Shown here: piece by piece, positions 10,833 to 22,262 of the stretch | Layout: every line of letters starts with the position of its first letter | Position numbering within the stretch: position 1 is the stretch's first letter | Assembly (NCBI GenBank): GCA_035578905.1 | Contig: JAQJVL010000081.1 | Span: 1,874,980-1,938,979, forward strand | DNA from: Stictocephala bisonia | Lineage: Eukaryota; Arthropoda; Insecta; Hemiptera; Membracidae | Direction: 5' to 3' | DNA: 64,000 nt | Translations under genes and position numbers: made by a program | Notes under the pieces: model-generated | The model's input: the letters and a program-made list of their open reading frames with translations, nothing else | What the model was told of the DNA's origin: nothing | Database searches by the model: none

Positions 10833-12967
10833 TTTTATCTCTTACAAAAGGTGAAATTAAATATGTTTACATAGTTTGATTTCTCATTTCCATCGTACAA
10901 CTTTTTTTCTTAAATATAAAAAAAATCACAAAATCATACTTAATTATGTAACTAAGTGTTATAATATTCTAGTATGAAATGTAACCAGACACTAATATAA
11001 TCAAATACAAATAGTATCATAATTTTTAAAGCCAAACCACACAAGATCACATTTTTCAGTACCAATCCGTTGAGACATTACTCGTTTGAGTAAAAATGAG
11101 TTATTTCTGAGTCTTGTTACTGGTTACATTGTTAGTGGTCACATTTAATACAATCAGCATGCAAGTGAGTTGCCACCACCATACCATGCACAAGAGAGGT
11201 GGGGCCTACCCTGATAAGCTGGTGCAGGGGGTCTAAGCAGCCTACACCGGGAGCGCCTGCCTGCAAGCCAACATGCTATGTACAATCAGCTTGCATCATA
11301 ATGTCTAGTTACGTGTTAAAACAAGTTCCAAACAAGCTTGCCAGTGAGTTTATTCATGTTGGCTGGTTAGTTTTTTGAGTGAAAGAAGCAGTATAATATT
11401 TTCACACGTCAATCGCGAACAATTCACAGTAGGCTATATGTGGCAGAATGTTGATGTCCTCTTTTTATTATTTTACATTAATATATTGAGAAACAATATG
11501 ACCAAGGCTTAAATAATCTTTTTGTTGAAATAAAAATCAATTATTAAGCATCTAATCAGTTTTTATTGAAAGAGGTAGCAAAATGATAGGAATCTTATTA
11601 AAAATTACATTTTTAATGCTAAAATACATTTTTTTAAATTCACCTCAATAATGAATTGTTATTAGAATATGCAAAACAAATTATCTTATTAGAAATGAAG
11701 GTTAATTAAATACTTCAACTGAAATTACAGAAATTAGAAAAAAACTCTAATTCTCATCGATATTACATATCTCAATAAATTCCGCTATTTATAAAGTCAT
11801 CTTTATAAGATCCCTATATTTAGTTTATAACCATTCATACAATATTATTTAGAATAAAATTCAATAAAATATAGAACAACTTGAATTAATTTTTCATTAC
11901 TATTATATGGAAATCTGTTTTGGGAGCAGCAAAGGGCATTCTTGCTTGATCATTTTAAAGCAACAATATAACAACTATTTGATAGTTTTTAAATAAATTT
12001 ATTCAAATAAATGACTAGTATATGACAAATCTTACTAAATAAATATATATGCCTACTGAAGGATTAGGTTTACGGTTTTTAAATACCAACACGATTAGTA
12101 ATTAATTAAACTCACTAGCAAACTAGCTTATAACAAGCTCTTGTTCAAAAGAGCTATGGATCAGGAGCCAACTAACTTTGGCCGTAGGAGCCCACCGAAA
12201 ATATTAATTTTATTTACATTTCATAATTGGTCTCCTATACAGACTTTACTCAATAAAAGTGGGGACACAAGATAAGTATAACTAAACAATATCATACTTT
12301 CTCTTGACACAGTTATTTTTTTGTGAGTTGTAAGGCATATAAAATATTTAACTATATACATGGTAGATATACAATTACGAATATAAACATAAAACTAAAT
12401 AAATATATACATTAATTTGTTTTTAAGACAATATTGTGAAAAAATTAAATCTAACTATTCAACTTCAAGGGAATAAATGTTTCATGCTTGTGTGTTAAAC
12501 ATACAGAGGTAATGGCCCTCCCACTCAACCATTAACCTATTATGGAGGTGCAATGTGAATGGAGGGGTAGAAGCGTCATCACCATACGTGAATGGAGAGT
12601 TAGAGGGCAAGGAATGGCCTATTAATTTAATAATGAGTTTGGATTGCATTTAGCACTTTTAATAAATGTCAAAATGTTCTAATGTTAACTTATGGATGCT
12701 TTTTTGTTTACGTACATGCAATTTTATAACTTGTTTCAAATTAGTTTATGTACATCCAGAATCTTGAATATGATAAGTGTATTTGGAATATTGTGAAATT
12801 TTTAGTGCTTTTATGTTTACAATCTTTCAATATTTTATATTATAAGAACAACGAGTCTGACCAATATAGTGACTGACAAACATTATATATTAATTTACAA
12901 ATACAGTACAACTATTAACAAAATATGAAATCTGTTTGATTTTGTCGTGTGTCTGTGATTACCGGGT
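10833..12967. other. AT-rich non-coding stretch
   Basis: No coding sequence was recognised. A GC-richer island at 11150-11290, flanked by the near-repeats AATCAGCATGCAAG and CAATCAGCTTGCATC, may be a short interspersed element of unknown type. Confidence 0.4.
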
Positions 12968-13007
12968 GGTTGCTGGTCTTTAGAGCAAGTCTTTAAAACC
13001 AGCAACC
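12968..13007. repeat. Perfect 10-bp stem hairpin
   Basis: GGTTGCTGGT (12968-12977) pairs with ACCAGCAACC (12998-13007) across a 20-nt loop. Confidence 0.8.
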
Positions 13008-13022
13008 AGTACACCTAAGTTC

Positions 13023-13340
13023 TATTCCTTGCAACAAGAAATCTTGCGGAACCTGTTCAATTCATCTCCTAGCCACATCTTTTACCAGCTCCACTACCTC
13101 CTTAACCTACAAGATACCTGGAAACCACACCTGTGATTCCACCAATTTAATTATCAACTCCAGTGCCAGCATTGCCCTGCCTAATATATCTGTCTTACCA
13201 GTGAAATCCTCTAAAAATGTATGAATGGCCAAAGACAAAAAAATCCTGAAAAATCTGCTTCTGCCCATACCCTTCTCCATAACCAAAATGTTGACCAGTG
13301 TTATTCCACTAAAGTAATCAGATCCCTTCCTTCCCACGCC
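13023..13340 (+). pseudogene. Penelope-like element fragment (GIY-YIG-region, degraded)
   Basis: The plus-strand reading has CNKKSCGTCSIHLL, then SFTSSTTSLTYKIPGNHTC, then DSTNLI. This is the cysteine-rich lead-in to the GIY-YIG endonuclease domain of Penelope-like retroelements (C-TC, F-S-T, Y-I, C-S-NLIY). The core GIY-YIG residues after NLI are not convincingly preserved and the frame degrades. An alternative is an unrelated open stretch with chance similarity. Confidence 0.45.
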
Positions 13341-13599
13341 AATAGTTCCAAACTCAGAAGGATGGAGTCAGCACACTAACAGATAGCTAAATCCCAAAAC
13401 ATGTTTTATCTAAACATCAGATACACTTACCATGTCCTTCCTACCCCTCCACCATCAGGAAACTTCATATATACAAACTGGCATTAACTGATATTAAAAC
13501 CTGAGCGTTGCTCTATGGATATACAACAACCTCCACTGCCTCCTACCCAGCTGTAGTGGTAGCTATGTCAGTCTCTCTCTACCCAACTGATGAAAATGC

Positions 13600-14185
13600 C
13601 AGTGACATTTGTGAAATTTGTGTTGTGACAGTTATAAACTCAAGAAATTACGAGGACACAGAAATTCAGAACAGAATAAACCTAGCAAACAGAAGCATGT
13701 ATGCAGCAAACAAAATCCTAACATCAAAATTATTATTACATAAAACAAAAATAATAGTGTATAAAACTACAATCAGACCGATCCTCTTATATGGTGCAGA
13801 GACATGGGTACTTGATAAAAAAGCAGAAAGGAAATTAATAACATTTGAAAATAAGATCCTGAAAAAAATTTGTTGGATCTACTAAAGAAGCCACGTAGAG
13901 AATTACATCCAACCGAAAAAACTAGGAATATTTATAAATCCTCTGACATTATAGCTAAAGCCAAAAGCAGAAGAATGAGATGGACCAGGCATATATTACG
14001 AAGAGAAGCCCAAACTTTGATAAAAGAAATACAGAGAAGTAATTCAACAGGAAGGAGACTCCCCCAGATGTCCAAAGAAGCAACCAAGTAAAGATAGATC
14101 TGTGGAAGCTTGGAGAAACAGATGACGATGCTACGGACAGGGAGAGATGGAGGCGACTTTTCGCCATTGGCCATGAGAGTTAGTA
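13600..14185 (+). pseudogene. RTE-type LINE, C-terminal end of pol
   Basis: The reading contains the post-RT region typical of RTE-like LINEs: RINLANRSMYAANK, then TKIIVYKTTIRPILLYGAET, then W. After a frameshift near 13870 it continues with AKSRRMRWTRHILRRE. After another shift it ends with LWKLGETDDDATDRERWRRL followed by FAIGHES and a stop at about 14180. The catalytic part of the RT is absent, so this is a 5'-truncated dead copy. Confidence 0.85.
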
Positions 14186-14689
14186 AGAATTATCTTTATA
14201 TGTTCTCTACTGCAAGGTGTTGGTGAACTTGTCTTCTTAGGTAAGTTAGCTGATGCCCTAACGCTCCTAATACACTAATTCCTGGCCTAGTGCCCTTTTA
14301 TCTAACCTAAAACATTGGAATACAAAATTATCCACACAGAATTTCAAATCCAGTTGATTACTTTATATGTTCTACTCACCAACAATTACCAGATTGTTGG
14401 TGAGGAGAACATTGATGGTGAGAGAGACAACTTTATATGCACACAAAATAATCAAAAATGCTTCAGACTCTGGAAGTTTGAAAAAATACAGTATGCTAAC
14501 TAAAATCATGCACAGATGTCACAATATCCAACATAAAGTTTTTCAATTGTTATATGCATGGACCTACTTGTGATGAAAAATGTGGAATTTTATAAGGATA
14601 CAAAGAGGTCCCAAAGAACACACTTTTTCCTAGAGACAATGTCACAGACGGTTGCAATTGATCTAAATTCTGGACAGAACCATTTTAAA
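14186..14689. other. Presumed LINE 3' flank and unassigned sequence
   Basis: No motif was recognised. The first part may be the 3' UTR of the RTE fragment. Confidence 0.35.
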
Positions 14690-15005
14690 GGACAATCTGG
14701 TGTGGGATAAGGTTAAACCTTATTTAGATAAACTAAATCAAGCTTTCAAGCACCATTTCACTCAAAAATAGAACATTATCATTGACAAAAGCTTAGTTGG
14801 GATGAAGAACAAAGGTCAACAATACCTACCAAATAAGCTATCCAAGAAAAAGTTCTGACAAGAAATTGTTTAGTCAATATTGTTTAAGAGTTGTCAAGTG
14901 ACAGTTCCTTTACCTAATGTAGGACCAGGAAGATGCTAAAGAAATCTTGTCATGAACAATTAACATTACCTGGTAAAAATTAACAAACCGGTTTAGTGTG
15001 GTGTG
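14690..15005 (+). pseudogene. piggyBac-like transposase relic
   Basis: The reading VWDKVKPYLDKLNQAFKHHF is followed after a stop by IIIDKSLVGMKNKGQQYLPN, then KLSKKK. This matches the piggyBac region where the IDE catalytic motif is followed by an F-KGR stretch, then QY-PNKP-K. The glutamate/aspartate context is altered (IDKS for IDE-S), and stops flank the segment. A piggyBac-type right end lies 0.9 kb downstream. Confidence 0.6.
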
Positions 15006-15900
15006 TTCGGCACAGAACATAAAAAAGAAAACTTCTTATATATGCCTTAGGATATATGCCTTCTTATATATGCCTGTGGTGTCTATCAGAATTACTACAA
15101 CAAATTACAGAACTATAACAGGCCACAGAAGCGTAGTGGTTGGAAGCATGCTCGTCAAACATTGATTCTTAGTAAAATTTAGTGTGCTTCAGTAAATATT
15201 GTACATATTTTTATTATGTATACAAGTAGTTTATAAAGACAACTAAAATTTAAAAACTCTGTTTTTTCAACAGTAATAAATTATAGAGAAGTGTTAGTAT
15301 TCATGAAGTGCAGTACAAAACAGTGTTTAAGTGAACAAATGTCTTCACAATTTAGATTTTATAAATATTCCTAAATGAAAATGGAACCTGTCAGTCATGT
15401 AAGTTGTTTCAAGTTATATATTTAGTATTTGCATTTGTTTCTGAAATAAAAAAACATATAAAATAAATATTCTACTCTTCGGGTTTTATTTTTTAGAAAT
15501 GTATGTTTTGAAAAATAACAATGTTGATGATATTGAGTTTTATGTACTTTTAAAAAGAATTCCTCATAAAAAAATATTTTACAATAACTTTAAACTGTAC
15601 ATTATTTTGCTTAGCATTAAATTCTATTTATTTTGTATAGTTCAGAATTTGTTTATACATATTTCATGTATATCTTTCTCATAAAACCAGGAAACTTATA
15701 AAAACTTTCAAATGGTAAATAAATAAAGGTTGCTATAAAATAATTTTGTTCTCATAAAAATTAAAGTTATAATTTTATTCTACAACATCTTCTGAAGAAA
15801 ATTATGTATTACATTACATTAACTTACATTTAGGTAATAAAAATCAAATTATAAAATGCTTACAAAGAGGTTAAAAACCCGCCGCTAGTACATTGCAAAT

Positions 15901-15921
15901 GCCTGCCTGTTAAAGGGTTAA
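15901..15921 (+). repeat. Putative piggyBac right end with TTAA
   Basis: GTTAAAGGG is followed directly by TTAA (15918-15921), the form of a piggyBac terminus at its TTAA target. The matching left end was not found, so linkage to the transposase relic at 14690-15005 is only inferred from position. Confidence 0.4.
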
Positions 15922-16384
15922 GCTACAAATAAAAGTTTGGTAGGGTAATAATGTCACAAAAACATATAATTTTCTTCTTTTCTAATAATCCATGTCAATG
16001 CTACATAAGTTATGTTTTTAAAGGTATAAATGGCAATTAAGACCATATTTATTTAAATGAAGTGAACAATATTTTTTAAGTTAAAATTAGTCTAAAGTAT
16101 AGCATTAAGTGTTTTAAAAGAATAATGATTTGTAGTATTTTTCACATCAAACTTACAATTATAATCAATAAATCCAATGAAAGAGCAACTAAGTTTTTTT
16201 GCTGGTGCCTGTATGCATGCACATGCACATTTTCCCCATCATCCACAGAAAGTGCCAGTAGCAAAAATTACAACTTGTGAAAAGAAAACTTTTGTATTCT
16301 ACAATATGCAAGGATCGAATAAGTAGTAACTGTGCAACAAGCGTTCCGTATTTAGGTTGAATGTGATCTTCCAAGAGATAATAA
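15922..16384. other. AT-rich sequence, nothing recognised
   Basis: No gene or motif seen. Confidence 0.4.
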
Positions 16385-17660
16385 GATCTGTAGAAAGACC
16401 AAGGGTTAATGTAAAGTGTAGAGCGAACGAGTCTTACACATAGCCCAAAGAAATCAGTACAGAATGCTAGTCATGAATTAGCAATTTCAATGATAACTGT
16501 TTGGAAAGTTTTACAAAAACGCTTACAATATCAAACTTTGTTTGCAGTTGTTACAGGCTCTAAATCCTGCAGACTACAGTTTACGTGCCAACTTTTCAAT
16601 TAGGATGATTTCAGAGACAAATTGACATTTCACGTCAATAGACATGTGAACACTCACAATGTGCGTATCTAAGGCTCAGATAACTCTATTGAGTTGGTAG
16701 GACTAAACGGCAACAAGACTTCCCTAAATTGAATATGTTTTTATGCCATATCTCACCAAAAAGTTTATGAGCCTTTCTTTTTAGAAGAAGCCACTATAAC
16801 TGGTAATTCCTATCTTGATGCCCCTACAACTATGGCAGTTTCCTCAATACCACTGTAAGTGTATGGATGGGTGGGAGGGTCAATACCACTGTACGTGCAT
16901 GGGTGGGTGGGTGGTTCAATACCACTGTACGTGTATGGGTGGGCGGATGGGTCAATACCACTGTACGTGCATGGGTGGGTGGGTGGTTCAATACCACTGT
17001 ACGTGTATGGGTGGGTGGGTGGTTCAATACCACTGTACGTGTATGGGTGGGTGGGTGGTTCAATACCACTGTATGTATGGTGGGTGGGTGGTTCAATACC
17101 ACTGTACGTGCATGGGTGGGTGGGTGGTTCAATACCACTGTACGTGTATGGGTGGGTGGGTGGTTCAATACCACTGTACGTGCATGGGTGGGTGGGTGGT
17201 TCAATACCACTGTACGTGTATGGGTGGGTGGGAGGGTCAATACCACTGTACGTGCATGGGTGGGTGGGTGGTTCAATACCACTGTATGTATGGTGGGTGG
17301 GTGGGACAAGATGAACCACAGAACTTTAGTTGGCAGCAAGATGGTCCACCACCTCACTGGCATAACTCAGTATACCAATGGTTGAAAATTACTGTACCTG
17401 ACCGCTGGGTTGGCCACAAAGGGCCTAATGACAGAGCTTGTTTCCCATGGCCTCCAAGTGCACCCTATGACGCCATGTGATTAGTACCTTTGGGATTTCA
17501 TAAAGGATTGTGTGTAGGTCCCTCAATTACAGCTTACCTACCCAACTTAATGAACATGATTGAAACAGCTGTTTATTGCAAAAATGATTCCAGACACATT
17601 GAACTAAATTTGGGAAGAACCACAAAGAAAGAATGAAAGGTAGCTTTTTATGGCTGCAGC
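16385..17660 (+). pseudogene. Tc1/mariner-superfamily transposase relic with an internal in-frame minisatellite
   Basis: Degraded but continuous similarity to a widespread insect DDE transposase. In order there is a helix-turn-helix part (SHELAISMITVWKVLQKRLQ, about 16470-16540), then LQALNPADYSLRANFS in a second frame, then NRHVNTHNVRI, then KVYEPFFLEEATITGNSYLD (about 16750-16820), then LQLWQFPQ. After the minisatellite it resumes with FSWQQDGPPPHWHNSV, which holds the second catalytic D. It continues with PDRWVGHKGPNDR and CFPWPPSAPYDAM, which stands in for WPPRSPDLTPCDFF and has lost the final D context. The remainder runs to about 17660 with AYLPNLMNMIETAV. One frame (16815-17480) is open across the repeat. 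Stops and frameshifts elsewhere make the gene dead. Confidence 0.85.
16845..17305 (+). repeat. Minisatellite, about 36-bp unit, about 13 copies
   Basis: The unit is CAATACCACTGTACGTGTAT followed by GGGTGGGTGGGTGGTT, 36 bp. Two units (about 17060 and 17280) are shortened. Because 36 is divisible by three, the array is read through in frame (12-residue period) within the surrounding transposase relic. Related single or few units occur at 9055, 38911 and 62512. Confidence 0.95.
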
Positions 17661-18220
17661 ATACACCTGTAATTGGATTACAACTAATCTACATCTTTAT
17701 AAGTCTGTACTAATAATAATTGATAGGATTTACCTTTGAAGGTTTGGAGGTGGGAAATGGGAGGGACTAACAGCAGTTTTGGCCGTCATCCACATGGTGA
17801 ACTGGAGAATTAACAACTCGGACACACCAATTTCCTTACCTGATACCCATTTAGCGAACTAATGCATAGGACCCTTGTTTCTTTCTTCTCAGTGGAAGAG
17901 CTAAGCCATTGACTTGTTACATGCTGTATGACAAACTGGGCTCACATTGAATATATGTCATTATTGTGCAAACAAAATTGTTTGTCTTCCTCTTTCATTA
18001 GATGTACTGATTATAATTGTGAGTTTTGTGTGAAATATACTACAAAGCGTTACATACTCTTCCCTACTTCAACATTTATTTGAATAATTTTAAGTGTCTG
18101 TTTTATTCCCACATTAATAAACTTTGTTTGGTCTGTTGTTTTGTTATTATTATAGTTAATCTTCCAAGTGAGCAACTACATTGAAAATTTAATGTCAGAG
18201 AGATAAGTATTTGAACTCAC
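17661..18220. other. Unassigned sequence
   Basis: No recognisable coding sequence. The part nearest 18220 is presumably intron of the Btk29A-like gene on the minus strand. Confidence 0.4.
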
Positions 18221-18374
18221 TTCTGAGTCTGAGTCGTAGTAGATCAAGTGGCGCTTTGTCAAGACAAACCATCGCTGCTTAAAGTTGACTGGCGTGAATC
18301 GTTTCTTATTCTGAGATCGCTTTACCATAAATCCTTGTTTTACTACTGGATCAGCATCTTTACCTGCCATTTCA
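18221..18374 (-). CDS. Btk29A: First coding exon of a Btk29A-like Tec-family tyrosine kinase (PH-domain start)
   Basis: Host gene exon on the minus strand. An acceptor (TTTCAG, boundary at 18374/18375) is followed four bases later by an ATG at 18370. Fifty codons then lead to a strong donor, GAA/GTGAGT, at 18220. The peptide has VKQGFMVKRSQNKKRFTPVN, then FKQRWFVLTKRHLIYYDSDS. This is the first two strands of a Tec/Btk pleckstrin-homology domain, which binds phosphoinositides at the membrane. The KRSQ-K plus TP-NFK pattern favours Btk/Tec over the similar RASA/GAP1 PH domains. As I recall, vertebrate BTK also ends its first coding exon near this point. The intron is phase 0. No other exon of the gene was found, so its introns must be large. 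The start codon choice assumes an upstream non-coding exon; an isoform-specific start is possible. Confidence 0.75.
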
Positions 18375-19225
18375 CTGAAACATTCAATAACAGAAATATA
18401 GCTTAACAACTTGCACACATTTTATAATCTCTAGTTTGTACATAAAATCTGACAAAATCAATATGTAATTTTCTTGACTTGAATAAACTTCTTAGAATTT
18501 ATGCAAAGACTACTAGAAGCAAATGCAAAGACTACTACTTTCTGGATTTCTCTACATGCAAAATGAACAATTTCAAACTATTAGGCTTTTGTACTACAGT
18601 TAATACTGTATCATACATCATAAATTACAGATTGCAAAATCTCATAGTCAGGAAACCGATACCATGAATTTCTTAACAGGGTTTGAGCAGCACATCACAG
18701 TTCAGCTAGAGCTCACAGTTTAAACTCTACAATAAAAAATCATATTATTTGCTATTCGTCTCTAATATTTCCAAAAGATTAAAATAAAAGAGAGATCTCG
18801 TCTATATTCAGCGTGCAGGAAGGAAATAATGTGACATTCACAATAGTCCTAAGTTATTTCAAGAACAATTGTCCTTTCTCTCTATCAATTGAAAATAAAT
18901 CTGACATATTAGTTTTGAGTACGTTGTAATTTTTCCAAAAGCTCTGCAGTCATTAATCACTTAATGAGTAATTAAAGTGGAGTAATACTCAAGTCTTCAT
19001 TTGGATCACTTTAATGTTAAGTGGCAGATATGAGGCAAAACATTTCAAATTGTGAAAACCACCAGTAACATCATTACAAGTTATGATAACGACATCATCC
19101 CACCCCAGATTTTTGGTTGTTATCAATCCAAGATTTTTAACCTTAGTATTGTAACTGAGCTCATGTTGATTTAGTTCCAATTTAGAGATAGTGTTTAAGT
19201 CAAGTTTGATTATTAATCTGTCATT

Positions 19226-19300
19226 TGGGGTTAAGTGTTAGAGAGAACTTTACAGTCATAACTTTGCCGCTTTAATTAAAGGAATTTTTCATTTCATTCA
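19226..19300 (+). repeat. Truncated diverged copy of the SINE tail
   Basis: GGTTAAGTGTTAGAGAG and the following AACTTTGCC-TTAA pattern repeat the 3' part of the SINE at 19437-19650. Confidence 0.6.
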
Positions 19301-19436
19301 ATAACCAATAATAATTTCTTGAGCCTTATCTTCAATAAGTGTTAGCCAATATTGGTAAAACAAAGAAAGAACACCTTAAATACCCAAGTGATCCAGACCT
19401 ATGACATAGACCTAGGGGTATGTAGATAGGTAGTAT

Positions 19437-19650
19437 ATGACTTATATGACATAGTAGATAAGGGGCTAAGGCGCTGGCTTGCCACGTGTCGGTCCGGGTT
19501 CGATTCCCGATGTGACCACTAATAGATTTTACCCTGCCGCTCCCGTGGTTCGGAAGTCACGTAAAGCCGTTGGTCCCCAGGTTAAGTGTTAGAGAGGGCT
19601 CCTTAGCCCTAACTTCGCCTGGTTAAATAAGACAATCTTTAACTTTTTTT
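19437..19650 (+). repeat. tRNA-derived SINE
   Basis: The head contains an A-box-like AGATAAGGGGCTAAGGCGCT, and 35-40 bp later a B-box GGTTCGATTCCC, both internal RNA polymerase III promoter elements. It is followed by a tRNA-unrelated body (CCCGTGGTTCGGAAGTCACG, then GGTTAAGTGTTAGAGAGGGC) and a T-rich end near 19650. The head does not fold into a full tRNA with a recognisable anticodon, so it is not a tRNA gene. Confidence 0.8.
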
Positions 19651-20010
19651 TATAGACAGAAAAGTTCTTAGATTTGCAAGTCATCTACATAAAGATATAA
19701 CTTACTATTGTGGATGATATTAGTATGTTATTTATGTAAAGAGATAACAGAACATGTTCATATTCCATAAGAAATCCTAAATTAGATTTCCTGTAACATA
19801 CTCTGATTTGTACAATTGATAATTACATCCATTCACATGAACTCTAGCTGCCTATCCCTCATATGTTTGAGGAGAAGATAACAGGATGATACTTGACGTT
19901 CACAGCAAATCCACCACTTCTCTTATAAAATACAACAGCTAGGAAGTTCAACACTTTTGTCCCTGTAGGAAGGTATAAGCTAAGTCTCAAAAACTAAAAT
20001 AATTAATATT

Positions 20011-20804
20011 TCAGCGTCAAATAAATATATATTAGGCTCCATTTATAGAACAAAAATGAAATTGACCATTGACCTCATATCTTTAATAAATTGTGTTTAA
20101 CAGAAAAAGTTTGTCGAGGAGAGTCTTATTTTCTAGGTGATGTTAGGGCTAAGAAATCCTCTATTACACTTATCCTGGAGACAAACGGCTCAAAGGTGAC
20201 TTTCAAATTGACACCAGTGAGCAGCATGTAAAGTCATGATCCCTCACCAGTTATCTACCTAAAGAACAGCTACGCACGATGTTGTTTGACACCATTATCT
20301 TGCGATAACGTCTGGAACTTCAGTCCGACCACTAGCAAATAAAATTGTGATTGGTGAAGTTCAAGGGCATGTGGCAATGATACCAGGTATCACGATTATA
20401 ACCAGGCACTTCACAGCCAGACCAAATGGGCAAAGATCTACAGGCAAGACCAGCCACCACAACATTATGGGTTGACCATTCATACTAGATTTACACTTAA
20501 AATGAGGGAAATCCCTTGAAATGTACAGTAAAAGTAATAATTAGCAATTAGTTATTCTAGCTCCATTAAACAATTGTTAATCATAATATAATAAATAATT
20601 ATATAAATATGTATGACAGTAGAAAAAACTATGTTGACAATAGAATGCAGTAATAACTATATTGTGAAAATAATGGAAGACAATTTAAACTATAGATGGA
20701 CAACAAATAATATTTAGATGAAACAGAAATATTAGATCAGCCTAACTTCACATCTCCATTGAAGAAAATTCTAAGATGAGAGGAAAAAATATATAGGTAT
20801 TGTA
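20011..20804. other. Unassigned sequence
   Basis: A mildly GC-richer portion at 20130-20500 has no recognisable frame. The rest is AT-rich. Confidence 0.35.
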
Positions 20805-22262
20805 CCGGGTCGTTTGACCGGTACATTTCGTTGCTTTCGTCGTTGTCTGCCGGGCTGCCTGAGACCGCTCGTGCCCGGTGATTCGCTTTACTTTGGTGGC
20901 CGTTGGCTCGGACTCGTTCGTTCCGTGTTCCAGCTCTTGTCTGTCAGGTTGGCCGTCATTCTTCTGGTTTCTCTGCGGCCGTTCGTCAAGACATGCTCGG
21001 CTAGAGACTCCTTAAACTCCAGGGTCCTTGAGTGGGACGTTCTCCCTCAGCCTGCCGTCCGGGGATGGTCGACCATTCTACCACTGCCAGCCTGGCCTGA
21101 GGACCATGTATAGAGGCCATTTACGCTCCTGCGGCCCCACCTACATCCTTGGGTAGGAGTCTTCTGTCCTCAGGTCAGTGCGTTCCATCTTGTTTTCCCG
21201 GCGGCTGAGCTGGGGGTTGATAGTTTATGAAATATAAAAAAAAAGAAGAAAAAAAAGTTTGTGGAACTATTTAATGTGGCCTAGGCCTAGGAACGGGCCA
21301 TGAACTTTAACTGGGTGAGGATCAACACAGCCATGGGGACTTATATGTTTTTTAATTAAAGAAAAAAAAGAACTTTAAAAAACACAAAGAACTTTGGATG
21401 TTCATATTTATTGTTATTTAGTTTAATTAGTTTATTTTGTTGTTATATTTTAAGATTTTATGTTTGTTAGGTCCCTATGGTTAAGTTATGTTATTTATTT
21501 ATATGTTTAGGCCTAGTGATTGTTATTTACATTTTTTGTTAATTGTATTCTGGATGTCTTGAAGTGACTTTTTACTAGAACGGTACCGGGTTATATATTT
21601 TTTTAAATTGTTTAATTTTTAAACTTTCACCAAAAGGGGATTATTGTTCTTTGACTTAACTTCCTATTCGGAGCTGCCCAGGGATTCCGGCTTACTCCCT
21701 GGCCTCGGTGGAATCATGGGATGGGGGCTAAATTGCCGGGTTAATTGTTGTTATCCAAAAGTTTTCTAAATTTTCACTTTTAATTGGGTCTTTAATTTCT
21801 TACGTTTTGGGTGTCTCAGGCTGCAGATAGGCCATGTAGTTGTTTATTTTGGTATTTGTAGCGTTAAGTGTTTTTGTAGCTTTTGTCATTATCTTGTTAA
21901 TTTTAGTGTTTCTTGTTATTTATTTAAGTGCGAATTGATATTGGGGCCTTCTGCCAATTAATATTGTGGCCTTCTGCCGTTTTTGATTGATTAACATTTT
22001 GGTTTTCTTGATGATAAATTAGTTTTGCTCAGCTGCCGAGTTTTATTTTGACCCTCCAACTGCTGCCCGTGATCCCATCGCTTGACTTGTTTTGAGCCAT
22101 CTGTTGGCGCTTGACTGTTGGCACGCTTTCCAGCTTTGGTGGGGGGGATGGGTCTCAGTATATATCATTGTTTCAGTGATATAGCATTAGTTTTTTTATT
22201 GTACTTATTAAGTTTTTTTTACTTTATTCTGTGATATTTTCATCATAAATACAAATCTTTTG
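20805..22262 (+). repeat. Unassigned GC-richer block, possible LTR or element end
   Basis: The block opens with TGTACCGGGTCGTTTGACCG, part of a short palindrome (GTACCGG-TC against GACCGGTAC). It holds about 400 bp of GC-rich sequence with a 99-codon open frame (20814-21113) that matches nothing I know. It then becomes T-rich with repeated motifs such as GGCCTTCTGCC (twice, at about 21945 and 21975) and a second GGTACCGGGTTATA at 21580. It ends near a TTTGTACA at 22255. The TGTACC...GTACA limits would fit an LTR, but no target duplication, primer-binding site or second LTR was found. Confidence 0.3.

Larger units (their letters stand above)
18960..20010 (-). pseudogene. LINE pol relic (endonuclease and RT thumb pieces), minus strand
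   Basis: Read on the minus strand, an endonuclease piece at about 20010-19850 shows YKRSGGFAVNVKYHPVI, similar to the GGVAI-VK motif of APE domains. After a gap that contains SINE sequence, an RT-thumb piece at 19230-18989 shows DLNTISK, then VKNLGLITTKNLGWDD, then GGFHNLKCFASYLPLNIKV. Both pieces are in the expected order and strand. The catalytic RT core is missing. The endonuclease piece is the weaker call. Confidence 0.55.

Noticed and set aside
16810..17385. Several overlapping 150-220-residue frames rich in Cys, Gly and Trp or in Pro, Thr and His
   Set aside because: They are readings of the 36-bp minisatellite. Only the transposase flanks in one frame are meaningful.
19437..19530. Possible tRNA gene from A- and B-box-like sequences
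   Set aside because: No complete cloverleaf or anticodon stem, and a typical SINE body and tail follow.
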